A stretch of DNA of 64,000 nucleotides, taken from positions 1,984,001 through 2,048,000 of the forward strand of contig NZ_AZUP01000001.1 of NCBI RefSeq assembly GCF_000527135.1, in the 5' to 3' direction. Shown here one piece after another: positions 38,646 to 46,569 of the stretch (the first letter of the stretch is position 1; every line of letters starts with the position of its first letter). A program made the position numbers and the translations under genes. Origin of the DNA: Methyloversatilis discipulorum. GTDB lineage: Bacteria > Pseudomonadota > Gammaproteobacteria > Burkholderiales > Rhodocyclaceae. The notes beneath the pieces are model-generated. The model worked only from the letters and a program-made list of their open reading frames with translations, was not told the DNA's origin and made no database searches.

Positions 38646-40541
38646 ATGCGCCTCAAACTTCTCGCGCTGGCCGTCGCCGGCGTTGTCAGCCAGTCTGCCC
38701 TCGCCTGCACGCCCGGCACCCACAGCGCAAACGTGCTGTTCGGCAGCACCGATGCCGGCGTACCCGACCGCGTGCTGGACGCCAGCTGCGCCACCATCGA
38801 CAGCCAGATCCGCGACGAGGACCCGTGGGGCAATCAGGCCGCCTTCATCGCTCACGTGTCGTCGGTGACGCTGGCGCAGCAGAAGGCCGGCAAGATCAGT
38901 GCGGTCGAACGCGCCCGCCTGCTGATCGCCGCACGCAACTCGCAGATCGGCACCACGCTGAAGGTGAAGCTGATCGCCTTCAACGATTTCCACGGCTACA
39001 TCAAGCCCTTCGAAGGTTCTAGCAGCAACCCGGGCGTCACCCGCTTCTCGACCCGCATCAAGGAACTGAAGGCGCAGAACCCGCTGCACGCCGTGGTGTC
39101 GGCCGGCGACATGATCGGTGCCAGCCCGCTGACCTCGGCGCTGTTCAAGGACGAGCCGACGATCGAGGCGATGAACCGCATCGGCATCGACTTCAATGCG
39201 GTCGGCAACCACGAGTTCGACGAAGGCAAGGACGAACTGCTGCGCATGCAGCACGGCGGCAATCACCCGACAGACGCCTACTCCGGCCTCGGCATGAACG
39301 AGGATCTGAAGGGCGGCGAATTCGCCGGCGCGAAATTCCGCTTCCTCGCCGCCAACGTGCATGACACCGCCACCGGCACGACCGTGTTCCCCGGCTACGG
39401 CGTGAAGGACTTCCTCGGCAACAAGGTGGCCTTCATCGGCATGACGCTGGAAGGCACGCCGACCATCGTGTCGCCGTCCGGCGTGGCCGGCCTGCAGTTC
39501 AAGGACGAGGCCGACACCGTCAATGCGCTGATCCCGAAACTGAAGGCGCAGGGCATCGAGTCCATCGTCGTGCTGATCCACGAAGGCGGCTTCGCGTCCG
39601 GCGGCATCAATGGCTGCAGCGGCGTGTCCGGCCCCATCGTCGACATCGTCAACCGGCTCGACCCCGAGGTCGATCTGGTGGTGTCCGGCCACACCCATGC
39701 CGCCTACAACTGCCTGATCAACAACAGCGCCGGCCAGCCGGTGCGCGTCACGTCGGGTGGCCAGTACGCGCGCAACCTGACCGACATCGATCTGACCATC
39801 GACACCCGCTCGCGCGACGTGATCGCGGTGGCCGCCAACAACCTGGTCACCGGCACCGCGACCGAGGAAGACGCGGCGCTGACCGATCTGGTCGCCCACT
39901 ACGACGCGCTGTCGGTCGGCCCGAAGTCGCGCGTGATCGGCAGGATCACCGCCGCCATCAGCCGCTCGCAGAACGCGGCCGGCGAGTCGGCTCTCGGCGA
40001 CGTGATCGCCGACGCCCAGCTCGACGCCACCGACGATGCGGGCACCGGTCAGGCCGTCGTCACCTTCATGAACCCGGGCGGCATCCGTGCCGACCTGCCG
40101 TTCAACGCCCCGAACGGCGACGTGACCTACGGCGACGCCTTCACGGTGCAGCCCTTCGGCAACTCGCTGGTGACGATGACGCTGAGCGGCGCCCAGATCC
40201 GCACGCTGCTGGAAACGCAGTTCAACGGCTGCAACGGCCAGACCGCGACCCGCATCCTGCAGGTGTCGCAGGGCTTCAGCTACGCCTACAGCGCCGGCAA
40301 CGCCTGCAACGCGCGCGTCACGTCGATGACGCTGGACGGCGTGGCGGTCGATCCGTCGGCCAGCTACCGGGTGACGGTGAACAGCTTCCTCGCCGACGGC
40401 GGCGACGGCTTCGCCGTACTGAAGGACGGCACGCAGCGCCTCGGCGGTGCGGTCGATACCGACGCCTTCGAAGCCTATCTGCAGGCCAACCCGACCGGCG
40501 TCGCGCCGGGCCCGCAGAACCGCATCATCAAGAATGACTGA
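38646..40541 (+). CDS. secreted 5'-nucleotidase / UshA-like metallophosphatase
   Basis: This 631-residue protein has a Sec signal peptide (ALA, about residue 20). Residues about 21-105 are an extra N-terminal region not found in UshA. The metallophosphatase domain follows: AFNDFHGYIKPF at about 111-122, SAGDMIGASP, VGNHEFDEG and VSGHTHAAYN. The C-terminal nucleotidase domain has FMNPGGIRADL and VNSFLADGGDGF, the substrate-binding loop. All metal motifs are present. It would release phosphate from nucleotides outside the cell. Unlike the other five genes of the run, it has no PEP-CTERM tail. CCGGAG precedes the start. Confidence 0.93.
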   Translation: MRLKLLALAVAGVVSQSALACTPGTHSANVLFGSTDAGVPDRVLDASCATIDSQIRDEDPWGNQAAFIAHVSSVTLAQQKAGKISAVERARLLIAARNSQIGTTLKVKLIAFNDFHGYIKPFEGSSSNPGVTRFSTRIKELKAQNPLHAVVSAGDMIGASPLTSALFKDEPTIEAMNRIGIDFNAVGNHEFDEGKDELLRMQHGGNHPTDAYSGLGMNEDLKGGEFAGAKFRFLAANVHDTATGTTVFPGYGVKDFLGNKVAFIGMTLEGTPTIVSPSGVAGLQFKDEADTVNALIPKLKAQGIESIVVLIHEGGFASGGINGCSGVSGPIVDIVNRLDPEVDLVVSGHTHAAYNCLINNSAGQPVRVTSGGQYARNLTDIDLTIDTRSRDVIAVAANNLVTGTATEEDAALTDLVAHYDALSVGPKSRVIGRITAAISRSQNAAGESALGDVIADAQLDATDDAGTGQAVVTFMNPGGIRADLPFNAPNGDVTYGDAFTVQPFGNSLVTMTLSGAQIRTLLETQFNGCNGQTATRILQVSQGFSYAYSAGNACNARVTSMTLDGVAVDPSASYRVTVNSFLADGGDGFAVLKDGTQRLGGAVDTDAFEAYLQANPTGVAPGPQNRIIKND

Positions 40542-40570
40542 CGCCCGCACCTGATTCCGGAGAACACAGA

Positions 40571-41371
40571 ATGAACCTGATCAAGACCACGCTGGCGCTC
40601 GCGCTGGCTTCCTTGGGCCTGAATGCGCAGGCAGCCCATTTCAGCCTGATTTCGGGCAGCGTCAGCGGCTCGACCAACACCAACATCAACGAGCTTGCCG
40701 CATCGTGGAACTTCGGCGGCACCTTGGATGACCTGTCGGGAAGCGGCTATCTGCTTGGCGTCGGCGGTGGGGAAAGCCTCGCCGGCAGCGTGTCCAACGT
40801 GTGGAGTCAGTCGCTTCTGCTTGACGCCGCGTCTGACCCGTCGAACGTACTCATTCAGGGCAGCCGCAGCATGTCGCTCGACGCGATTCAGCCTGTCATG
40901 GTGAATTCAGGAAGCGACACGATGTACTCCCAGATGCTGGCTGCGCTGCGCATCGAAAGTGACGGCGAAGCCGACGGAAGCGCGGTACGGGTCTCGTTCT
41001 CGGGCACCTTCGACAATATCTTTTCGAGCGCTCTAACTACCATCTCGCCGCCGTCCTTCCTTTCGCTGATCGTGCGTGGCGACGGCAACAGCACGATCGC
41101 GGAGTATGAGGTCGCGACCTTCGACAGCGAGGTCTTCAGCTTTTCGTTCGACAGCACGATTGGCACCGAACTGCGTCTGGATATTGGCTTCGGCTCATCT
41201 ACCAGCATCGGGATGAGCATGGCTCCGACCGGGCCGGGAAACCTGATCGAATCGACGGCGCTGGTCAGCGGTGCGTTGTCGGTCACGCCAGTACCCGAAC
41301 CGGAACAGTACGCGCTGCTGCTGGCCGGTCTCGGCCTGATCGGCGCAGCCGCCCGCCGCCGTCGCGGCTGA
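40571..41371 (+). CDS. PEP-CTERM sorting-domain protein of unknown function
   Basis: This 266-residue secreted protein has a signal peptide ending in AQA (about residue 17) and a Ser/Thr/Gly-rich beta body without a known family. It ends with VPEPEQYALLLAGLGLIGAA and an Arg cluster. The body uses more A/T-ending codons than the neighbours, while the tail DNA is 44 bp identical to that of the gene at 36427, which hints that the body was acquired and the tag is shared by recombination. CCGGAG precedes the start; last gene of the operon, convergent with the HDOD gene. Confidence 0.87.
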   Translation: MNLIKTTLALALASLGLNAQAAHFSLISGSVSGSTNTNINELAASWNFGGTLDDLSGSGYLLGVGGGESLAGSVSNVWSQSLLLDAASDPSNVLIQGSRSMSLDAIQPVMVNSGSDTMYSQMLAALRIESDGEADGSAVRVSFSGTFDNIFSSALTTISPPSFLSLIVRGDGNSTIAEYEVATFDSEVFSFSFDSTIGTELRLDIGFGSSTSIGMSMAPTGPGNLIESTALVSGALSVTPVPEPEQYALLLAGLGLIGAAARRRRG

Positions 41372-41398
41372 GATGCGACAGTCGCCGCGCCCCGCGCC

Positions 41399-42853
41399 TC
41401 AGGCGCGCCGCGGCGCGGCGGCGGCGTCGAGCGCCAGACCCGCCAGTTGCGCCAGGTGCAGCAGCGCGTCCTGGGTACCGGCCGGAAACGGCGGTCGCGA
41501 CGGCGCGCGATCGATGTAGAGCACGCCGACCACCTGGTTCTGCGCGTGCAGCGGCACCAGTATCTGGTGCCGCTCACCCAGTGCCGCGCGCAGGCGGGCC
41601 ACCGAGGGCAGTCCGGGAGCGGGCACGTGGTCGGCATCGATATCGATGACGCGGCCGTGGTCGACCAGTTCGGTCAGCGCGTCGCGCGGCGCACCGGCGA
41701 GCAGGAAGGTGAAATGGCGCATCAGCTGCTGCGCGCCGTGACCTTCGGTTGCGCGTGCAGCCAGTTGCGCGCGGTTGGGCGCCACCAGCGCGAGTACCGC
41801 GCGGTCGGCGCCCAGCGCACGGCCGGCGCCTTCCAGCGCCAGATCGAGCACCGCGGTGCTGGCCGAACGGGCCGCCATCAATGCGGTCATGCGTCGCGCG
41901 ACATCCAGTTGCAGCAGCGGATCGGCTTCGGCGCCGTCGCCGCCCTCGGCCGGTGCGACGCCGGATCCAGGCGTCGGCTGCGGAATGCGCGCCGCAGCGT
42001 CCTCGCAACCATAGAAAGCGGCGATACGGGCCGCCTCGCGCGCGTGCGCGGCAACCACCGGTGTGACGGTGGCGATGTCCTGCCGCAGCACCTTCGCGTA
42101 ATCGCGCATTGCGACGCGCGCACGTTCGGAATCCCATCCGCCTTCGGCAGCAACCGCCAAGCGATAGCCTGCAACGACAAGCGCTTCACGGCTGTCCAGC
42201 CGCACACCGTCAGCACAGGCATTCACCACCAGTCCGGGCAGTGCCCATTCGCGCGCCAGCTTCTGCGTCAGCGTGCGCAGACGGAAGCCGAGCACTTCCA
42301 TCTCGACCTGCTCGGGCTGCGCCTTGCTCTGGCGCAGCGCCTTGTCGAGCTTCTGCCCCACTTCGCCGGAAAAGCACCAGAACGCCATCTCGCCGATGTG
42401 CGACAGCAGCGTCGCGATGAACACTTCCTCGGGCGACGCGTCACCGCGCGCGGACGCGGCGTGCCGGGCGTGCACCGCGGCGTGGAAGCAGCGCGCCATC
42501 TCGGCCGCCACGCGCTCGCGTACGCCGCCGGCGAGAAAGGCGTCGATCAGCGCGACCGACACCGCGATATTGCGCACCGTGTCGAAGCCGAGCACGACGA
42601 TGGCGCGCGAAATCGTGCTGACGCGCTGGCTTTCGCCACGGAAGAAAACGGAATTGGCCATCCGCAGCACGCGCGCGGTCATGCCGGCGTCGCGCAGGAT
42701 GATGGTGCCGAGCGCGGAAGTCGGACTTGCCTCGTCGCCCGCGACCTCACCGATGGCGGCGAGGGTGGCGCTGAAGATGGGCATGTCCTGGCTGCGCAGG
42801 CGGTCCACCCAGGTTTCGAGCGGATCGGATGCGGTGGCGGTGGGTACGCTCAT
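41399..42853 (-). CDS. HDOD-domain protein with C-terminal GAF domain
   Basis: This 484-residue cytoplasmic signalling protein has an HDOD domain at about 15-215, with ILRDAGMTARVLRMANSVFF, ISRAIVVLGFDTVRNIAVSVAL and a degenerate HD at FIATLLSHIGEMAFWCF, where SHIGE replaces HDIGK, as is usual in HDOD proteins that lack catalysis. A GAF-like domain follows at about 325-475 (DRAVLALVAPNRAQLAARAT, HQILVPLHAQNQVVGVLYID). The role is probably in a regulatory complex; the ligand is unknown. A short GC hairpin spans its stop codon at 41393-41407. Confidence 0.9.
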   Translation of the reverse strand: MSVPTATASDPLETWVDRLRSQDMPIFSATLAAIGEVAGDEASPTSALGTIILRDAGMTARVLRMANSVFFRGESQRVSTISRAIVVLGFDTVRNIAVSVALIDAFLAGGVRERVAAEMARCFHAAVHARHAASARGDASPEEVFIATLLSHIGEMAFWCFSGEVGQKLDKALRQSKAQPEQVEMEVLGFRLRTLTQKLAREWALPGLVVNACADGVRLDSREALVVAGYRLAVAAEGGWDSERARVAMRDYAKVLRQDIATVTPVVAAHAREAARIAAFYGCEDAAARIPQPTPGSGVAPAEGGDGAEADPLLQLDVARRMTALMAARSASTAVLDLALEGAGRALGADRAVLALVAPNRAQLAARATEGHGAQQLMRHFTFLLAGAPRDALTELVDHGRVIDIDADHVPAPGLPSVARLRAALGERHQILVPLHAQNQVVGVLYIDRAPSRPPFPAGTQDALLHLAQLAGLALDAAAAPRRA

Positions 42854-42964
42854 GAGGGGGTGCGGGACACAGAAATTGACATCATGTCCCGCTAACGGCG
42901 CGCCGCAGCGAATTCTTGAGATCGGGCCGGCGCGCCGGTAAGGACGCGGCCGGCTACGCCGCGC

Positions 42965-43390
42965 TTACTTGACCAGCAGCACCGGGCGGTTGGAGTGATG
43001 CAGCACGCCGCTGGCGACCGAGCCGAGGGCAAAGCTGGCCAACGCGCCGTGGCCACGGCGACCCAACACGATCATTTCGCAGTCGTGCTGTTCGGCGTAA
43101 CGGGCAATGGTTTCGGCAGGCGGGCCGACGTGCAGGTGCAGCACCGGCTCGATCTTCGCGTTGCGCAGGGTTTCCAGCGCCGAACGCACGGCGTCCTGAC
43201 CCTCTTCGCGGTAATAGTCGTTCAGCGCTTCGCGGCTGACGTGGTGCTGCAGCAGGCCGCCGGGAACCGGCGCGTGCACGAACAGCAGGTGGATTTCGGG
43301 CTGGGTGGTCAGCATGGCGGCAAGGCGCAGCACTTCGGCCGTGGCGCGCACGCCATGATCGGAACCGTCTACGGCAAGCAGGATACGCAT
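42965..43390 (-). CDS. universal stress protein (UspA family)
   Basis: This is a 141-residue Usp domain: MRILLAVDGSDHG at the start and the nucleotide-binding signature VLGRRGHGALASFALGSVASGVLHHSNRPVLLV, with the G-2x-G-9x-G-S/T pattern of ATP-binding members. A GTTATA (TATAAC on the coding strand) 17 bp before the start may belong to its promoter. It lies 31 bp from the TauE/SafE-like gene on the same strand. The sequence differs clearly from the other Usp at 57766. Confidence 0.92.
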   Translation of the reverse strand: MRILLAVDGSDHGVRATAEVLRLAAMLTTQPEIHLLFVHAPVPGGLLQHHVSREALNDYYREEGQDAVRSALETLRNAKIEPVLHLHVGPPAETIARYAEQHDCEMIVLGRRGHGALASFALGSVASGVLHHSNRPVLLVK

Positions 43391-43421
43391 GGTGTTCTCG
43401 ACACTTGTTATAGGAAGGTGC

Positions 43422-44147
43422 CTAAGTATGGCAGATGAGGCCGTTCCACAGCCCGTCGCCGAGCGTGGACGCGCGCGCCAGACCGACGATGCCGAAACCG
43501 AGCACCAGCAGCCCGGCCACCCGGCGCAGCGCCGGATGACGGGTCGCGGCACGCAGGCGGGTCAGCAGCATGCCGGCCAGCAGCAGATTGGGCAGCGTGC
43601 CCAGACCGAAGGCGAGCATGATCAGCGCGCCGCTGCCGGGTGAGCCCGACAGCAAGGCCAGACCGAGCATGCTGTAGACGAGACCGCAGGGCAGGAAGCC
43701 CCACAGCAGACCGACGCCGAGCGCCTGCGCCGGCGTGCGCGCCGGCAGGAAGCGGCGCGCCAGCGGCTGGATGCGCGCCCACAGCGGACGGCCCAGAGCC
43801 TCGACCGGCGCCAGCAGGCGCGTGTAACCGGCCAGGTAGAAGCCGAGCGCGATCATCATCAGGTTGGCGAGCACGTAGAGCGTCATCTGCACCGGCGCCG
43901 CATTGCCGGCCAGCAGGCCGACACCGCCCACGCCACCGGCTACCGCACCGGCCAGCGAATAGCTGGCGATGCGCCCACCGCTGTAGGCCGCGTGCATCGC
44001 CAGTGCCGGCAGCTGGGCACGCCAGCCGCGACGTGCGGGCTGCGGCACGCCGGCCGAAATCGCCGACACGATGCCGCCGCACATGCCTGCGCAGTGCACG
44101 CCGCCGAGCAGGCCGACGACGAAAACCGCTGCCAATCCGAGGTTCAT
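43422..44147 (-). CDS. sulfite exporter TauE/SafE-like membrane protein (CcoS/CopZ-region type)
   Basis: This is a 241-residue protein of about six membrane helices. GGVHCAGMCGGIVSA and GFLPCGLVYSMLGLALL each carry Cys in or near a helix, the signature of the DsbD-like 'urease accessory/UTM' branch often found beside cbb3 oxidase genes. Copper or electron transfer to the oxidase has been proposed for such proteins; here it is inferred from family and from the nearby hemN and fnr. It follows hemN at 45 bp on the same strand. Confidence 0.85.
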   Translation of the reverse strand: MNLGLAAVFVVGLLGGVHCAGMCGGIVSAISAGVPQPARRGWRAQLPALAMHAAYSGGRIASYSLAGAVAGGVGGVGLLAGNAAPVQMTLYVLANLMMIALGFYLAGYTRLLAPVEALGRPLWARIQPLARRFLPARTPAQALGVGLLWGFLPCGLVYSMLGLALLSGSPGSGALIMLAFGLGTLPNLLLAGMLLTRLRAATRHPALRRVAGLLVLGFGIVGLARASTLGDGLWNGLICHT

Positions 44148-44192
44148 TGAAGGTCCGGTGGAAAACGCGCGCCGGTCGGTCGGATCGCCGGC

Positions 44193-45578
44193 TCACACCA
44201 CCTTAGAGTAGCGCACCGTTTCGCTGTCGAGACGCAGATAGCGGTCGAACACCATGCAGACCGCGCGCACCAGCAGGCGGCCACGCGGGGTGATGGCGAT
44301 CCAGTCCGGCTCGATGGTGAGCAGGCCGGCCGCTTCGAGCTCCGCCAGCTCGTCCAGCTCTGACGAGAAGTATTTTTTGAAATCAATGGCGTATGTACTT
44401 TCGATCGCTTCGATCGAAAGTTCGAAATGGCACATCAGCGCACCGATCACGGCACTGCGCACGCTGTCGTCGGCGGTCATGTTGAGACCGCGCATGACCG
44501 GCAGTTCGCCGTCGTCGATGGCCTGGGTCCAGCTTTCTATCGTCCGGTGGTTCTGCGCAAAACTGGCGCCGACGCGCGAAATGGCCGACACGCCGAGGCC
44601 GAGCAGGTCACAGCCGGCGTGCGTCGAATAGCCCTGGAAGTTGCGCTGCAGGCGGCCGTGCCGCTGCGCCTGCGCCAGTTCGTCGTCCGGGCGGGCGAAA
44701 TGGTCCATGCCCACATGCACATAGCCCGCCTCGTGCAGCCGGTCGATCGCCAGACGCAGCAGCTGTGGCCGCACTTCGGGGCCGGGCAGCATGGCTTCGT
44801 CGATCCGCCGCTGCGGCATGAACTGCTTCGGCAGGTGGGCGTAGTGGTAGATCGCCACGCGATCCGGCGCCAGCCGGATCAGCGTCGCCAGCGTCGCGTC
44901 GAAGCTGTCCAGGGTCTGACCGGGCAGGCCGTAGATCAGATCCACGCCGGTCGACACGAAGCCGTTCTCGCGCGCCGCTTTCAGCACGATTTCGGTTTCT
45001 TCGACGCTCTGGATGCGGTTGACCGCCCGCTGCACGAGCGGATCGAAATCCTGCACACCGACGCTGATGCGGTTGAAGCCGAGCGAACCCAGATGCGCGA
45101 TGCGTGCCGCGGTGACGCCGCGCGGGTCGAGCTCGATCGAGCACTGGGCGCTGTCGGACAACCGGAAATGGGTGCGCAGGCCTTCGATCAGCCGGGTCAT
45201 CTGCGCATCGTTCAGGAAGGTGGGCGTACCGCCGCCGAGATGCAGCTGGGCGATCTCGCGGCTGCCCTTGACCAGCGACGCCTTCATCGCCATTTCGCGC
45301 AGCAGCGTGTCGAGATAGGCATCGGCGCGCGCGTGATCCTTGGTGATGATCTTGTTGCAGGCGCAGTAGTAGCAGATCGTGTCGCAGAACGGGATATGGA
45401 CGTAGATCGACAGCGGGCCGGCACTGGCCGTGCGCGCGGCAAGACGCGCGGCGTGAGCCCGGGCGTCGTGCGAGAAATTGAACCGGTCTGCGGTGGGGTA
45501 TGAGGTGTAGCGTGGCCCCGGCACGTCGAAACGACGCATCAGCTGCGGGTCGAACACCAGTTCCTTTGCGACATTCAT
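44193..45578 (-). CDS. hemN: oxygen-independent coproporphyrinogen III oxidase
   Basis: HemN, 461 residues, is a radical-SAM enzyme that decarboxylates coproporphyrinogen III without oxygen in haem synthesis. YVHIPFCDTICYYCACNK holds Cys65, Cys69 and Cys72 of the 4Fe-4S cluster, with the fourth typical HemN Cys at 74; LHLGGGTPTFLN and SVGVQDFDPLVQRAVNR follow. PGPRYTSYPTADRF near the N-terminus is the HemN (not HemW) hallmark. It is divergent from fnr; a perfect FNR box stands 58 bp upstream, at the distance expected for activation, which fits expression at low oxygen. Confidence 0.97.
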   Translation of the reverse strand: MNVAKELVFDPQLMRRFDVPGPRYTSYPTADRFNFSHDARAHAARLAARTASAGPLSIYVHIPFCDTICYYCACNKIITKDHARADAYLDTLLREMAMKASLVKGSREIAQLHLGGGTPTFLNDAQMTRLIEGLRTHFRLSDSAQCSIELDPRGVTAARIAHLGSLGFNRISVGVQDFDPLVQRAVNRIQSVEETEIVLKAARENGFVSTGVDLIYGLPGQTLDSFDATLATLIRLAPDRVAIYHYAHLPKQFMPQRRIDEAMLPGPEVRPQLLRLAIDRLHEAGYVHVGMDHFARPDDELAQAQRHGRLQRNFQGYSTHAGCDLLGLGVSAISRVGASFAQNHRTIESWTQAIDDGELPVMRGLNMTADDSVRSAVIGALMCHFELSIEAIESTYAIDFKKYFSSELDELAELEAAGLLTIEPDWIAITPRGRLLVRAVCMVFDRYLRLDSETVRYSKVV

Positions 45579-45635
45579 GATTTATTGGCACACTTTGCGG
45601 TATGTTCATCATGCAAGCGCGGCCAACACCGTGCA

Positions 45636-45649
45636 TTGATCGCAATCAA
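45636..45649. promoter_or_regulatory. FNR box between hemN and fnr
   Basis: TTGAT-CGCA-ATCAA matches the FNR/ANR consensus at all ten fixed positions. Its last base is the first base of the fnr start codon. For hemN (leftward), a centre at -41.5 would place transcription start near 45601, leaving about 23 bases of leader. For fnr, binding at the start codon would suit auto-repression, unless fnr actually starts downstream. Confidence 0.85.
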
Positions 45650-46383
45650 TGAACAGCGTATCGATACCGATCACCCCGCAGGGACTCCAGGTCGCCTGCT
45701 CTGCCTGCAACCTGCGCGAACTGTGCATGCCGGTCGGCCTGTCCGACGACGAGCTGGAACGCGTTGACACGCTGATCGGTGCCCGCCGCAAGATACCGCG
45801 CGGCATGCCGCTCTATCTGTCGGGCGAATCCTTCCAGTCGCTGTATGCCATCCGCACCGGTTTCTTCAAGACCGAGGTGATCTCGGAAGATGGCCGCGAA
45901 CAGGTGACCGGCTTCCAGATGGCGGGCGAACTGATGGGGCTGGACGGCATCGGCTCCGGCCAGCACAACTGTGACGCACGCGCGCTGGAGGACAGCGAGG
46001 TGTGCGTCATCCCGTTCAACCGTCTGTCCGAACTGTCGCGCGAAATCGACACGCTGCAGCATCACTTCCACAAGGTGATGAGCCGCGAAATCGTGCGTGA
46101 CCAGGCGGTGATGATGCTGCTCGGCACCATGCGCGCCGAAGAGCGCCTGGCCGCCTTCCTGGTGAACCTGTCGCAACGCTTCGCCTCGCGCGGCTATTCG
46201 GCGACCGAATTCAACCTGCGCATGACGCGCGAGGAAATCGGCTCCTATCTGGGTCTGAAGCTGGAAACGGTCAGCCGCGGTCTGTCACGGCTGCAGGACG
46301 AAGGCCTGCTGTCGGTCAGCAACAAGAACATCCGCATCCACAAGCTGGACGACCTGAAGCGGGCGATGAGCCCGCGCTGCTGA
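45649..46383 (+). CDS. fnr: FNR-type oxygen-sensing transcription factor
   Basis: This 244-residue Crp/Fnr regulator has a labile 4Fe-4S cluster. Cys17, Cys20 and Cys26 (ACSACNLRELC) plus Cys108 (HNCDA) are the four ligands, as in E. coli FNR. A cNMP-binding-like domain spans about 35-150, a long dimer helix follows, and the winged helix has LGLKLETVSRGLSRL, where Glu and Ser-Arg are the FNR-specific DNA contacts to TTGAT. Probable targets in this window are hemN, ccoNOQP and fnr itself. The start could be debated because the FNR box overlaps it, but the Cys spacing supports this start. Confidence 0.96.
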   Translation: MNSVSIPITPQGLQVACSACNLRELCMPVGLSDDELERVDTLIGARRKIPRGMPLYLSGESFQSLYAIRTGFFKTEVISEDGREQVTGFQMAGELMGLDGIGSGQHNCDARALEDSEVCVIPFNRLSELSREIDTLQHHFHKVMSREIVRDQAVMMLLGTMRAEERLAAFLVNLSQRFASRGYSATEFNLRMTREEIGSYLGLKLETVSRGLSRLQDEGLLSVSNKNIRIHKLDDLKRAMSPRC

Positions 46384-46410
46384 GCAGGCCGGCGACACGC
46401 CTAGGCAGCA

Positions 46411-46559
46411 TCGCGACCAAAGGTCGCTCCCACACAAAGCGCGCCCGACCTGTCGCCGAGCCCGGTGATTCCTGTGGGAGCGAGCTTGCTCGCGACAGCG
46501 GCCTGAATCAAAGCCTGCGGCCCGTACCCGCCGCATCGCGACCAGAGGTCGCTCCCACA
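46411..46559. repeat. hairpin repeats E, A, E
   Basis: E inverted 46411-46434 (TCGCGACCAAAGGTCGCTCC and CACA), A 46472-46495 (perfect), E inverted 46536-46559 (one loop change, CAGAGG). The E stem GCGACC/GGTCGC occurs only here. They fill the 186-bp gap between the convergent fnr and miaA genes. Confidence 0.85.
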
Positions 46560-46569
46560 CAAAACGCGC

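Noticed and set aside
37632..40550. 972-codon frame antisense to the PEP-CTERM and nucleotidase genes
   Set aside because: It mirrors the codon pattern of well-identified genes and has no recognisable domain.
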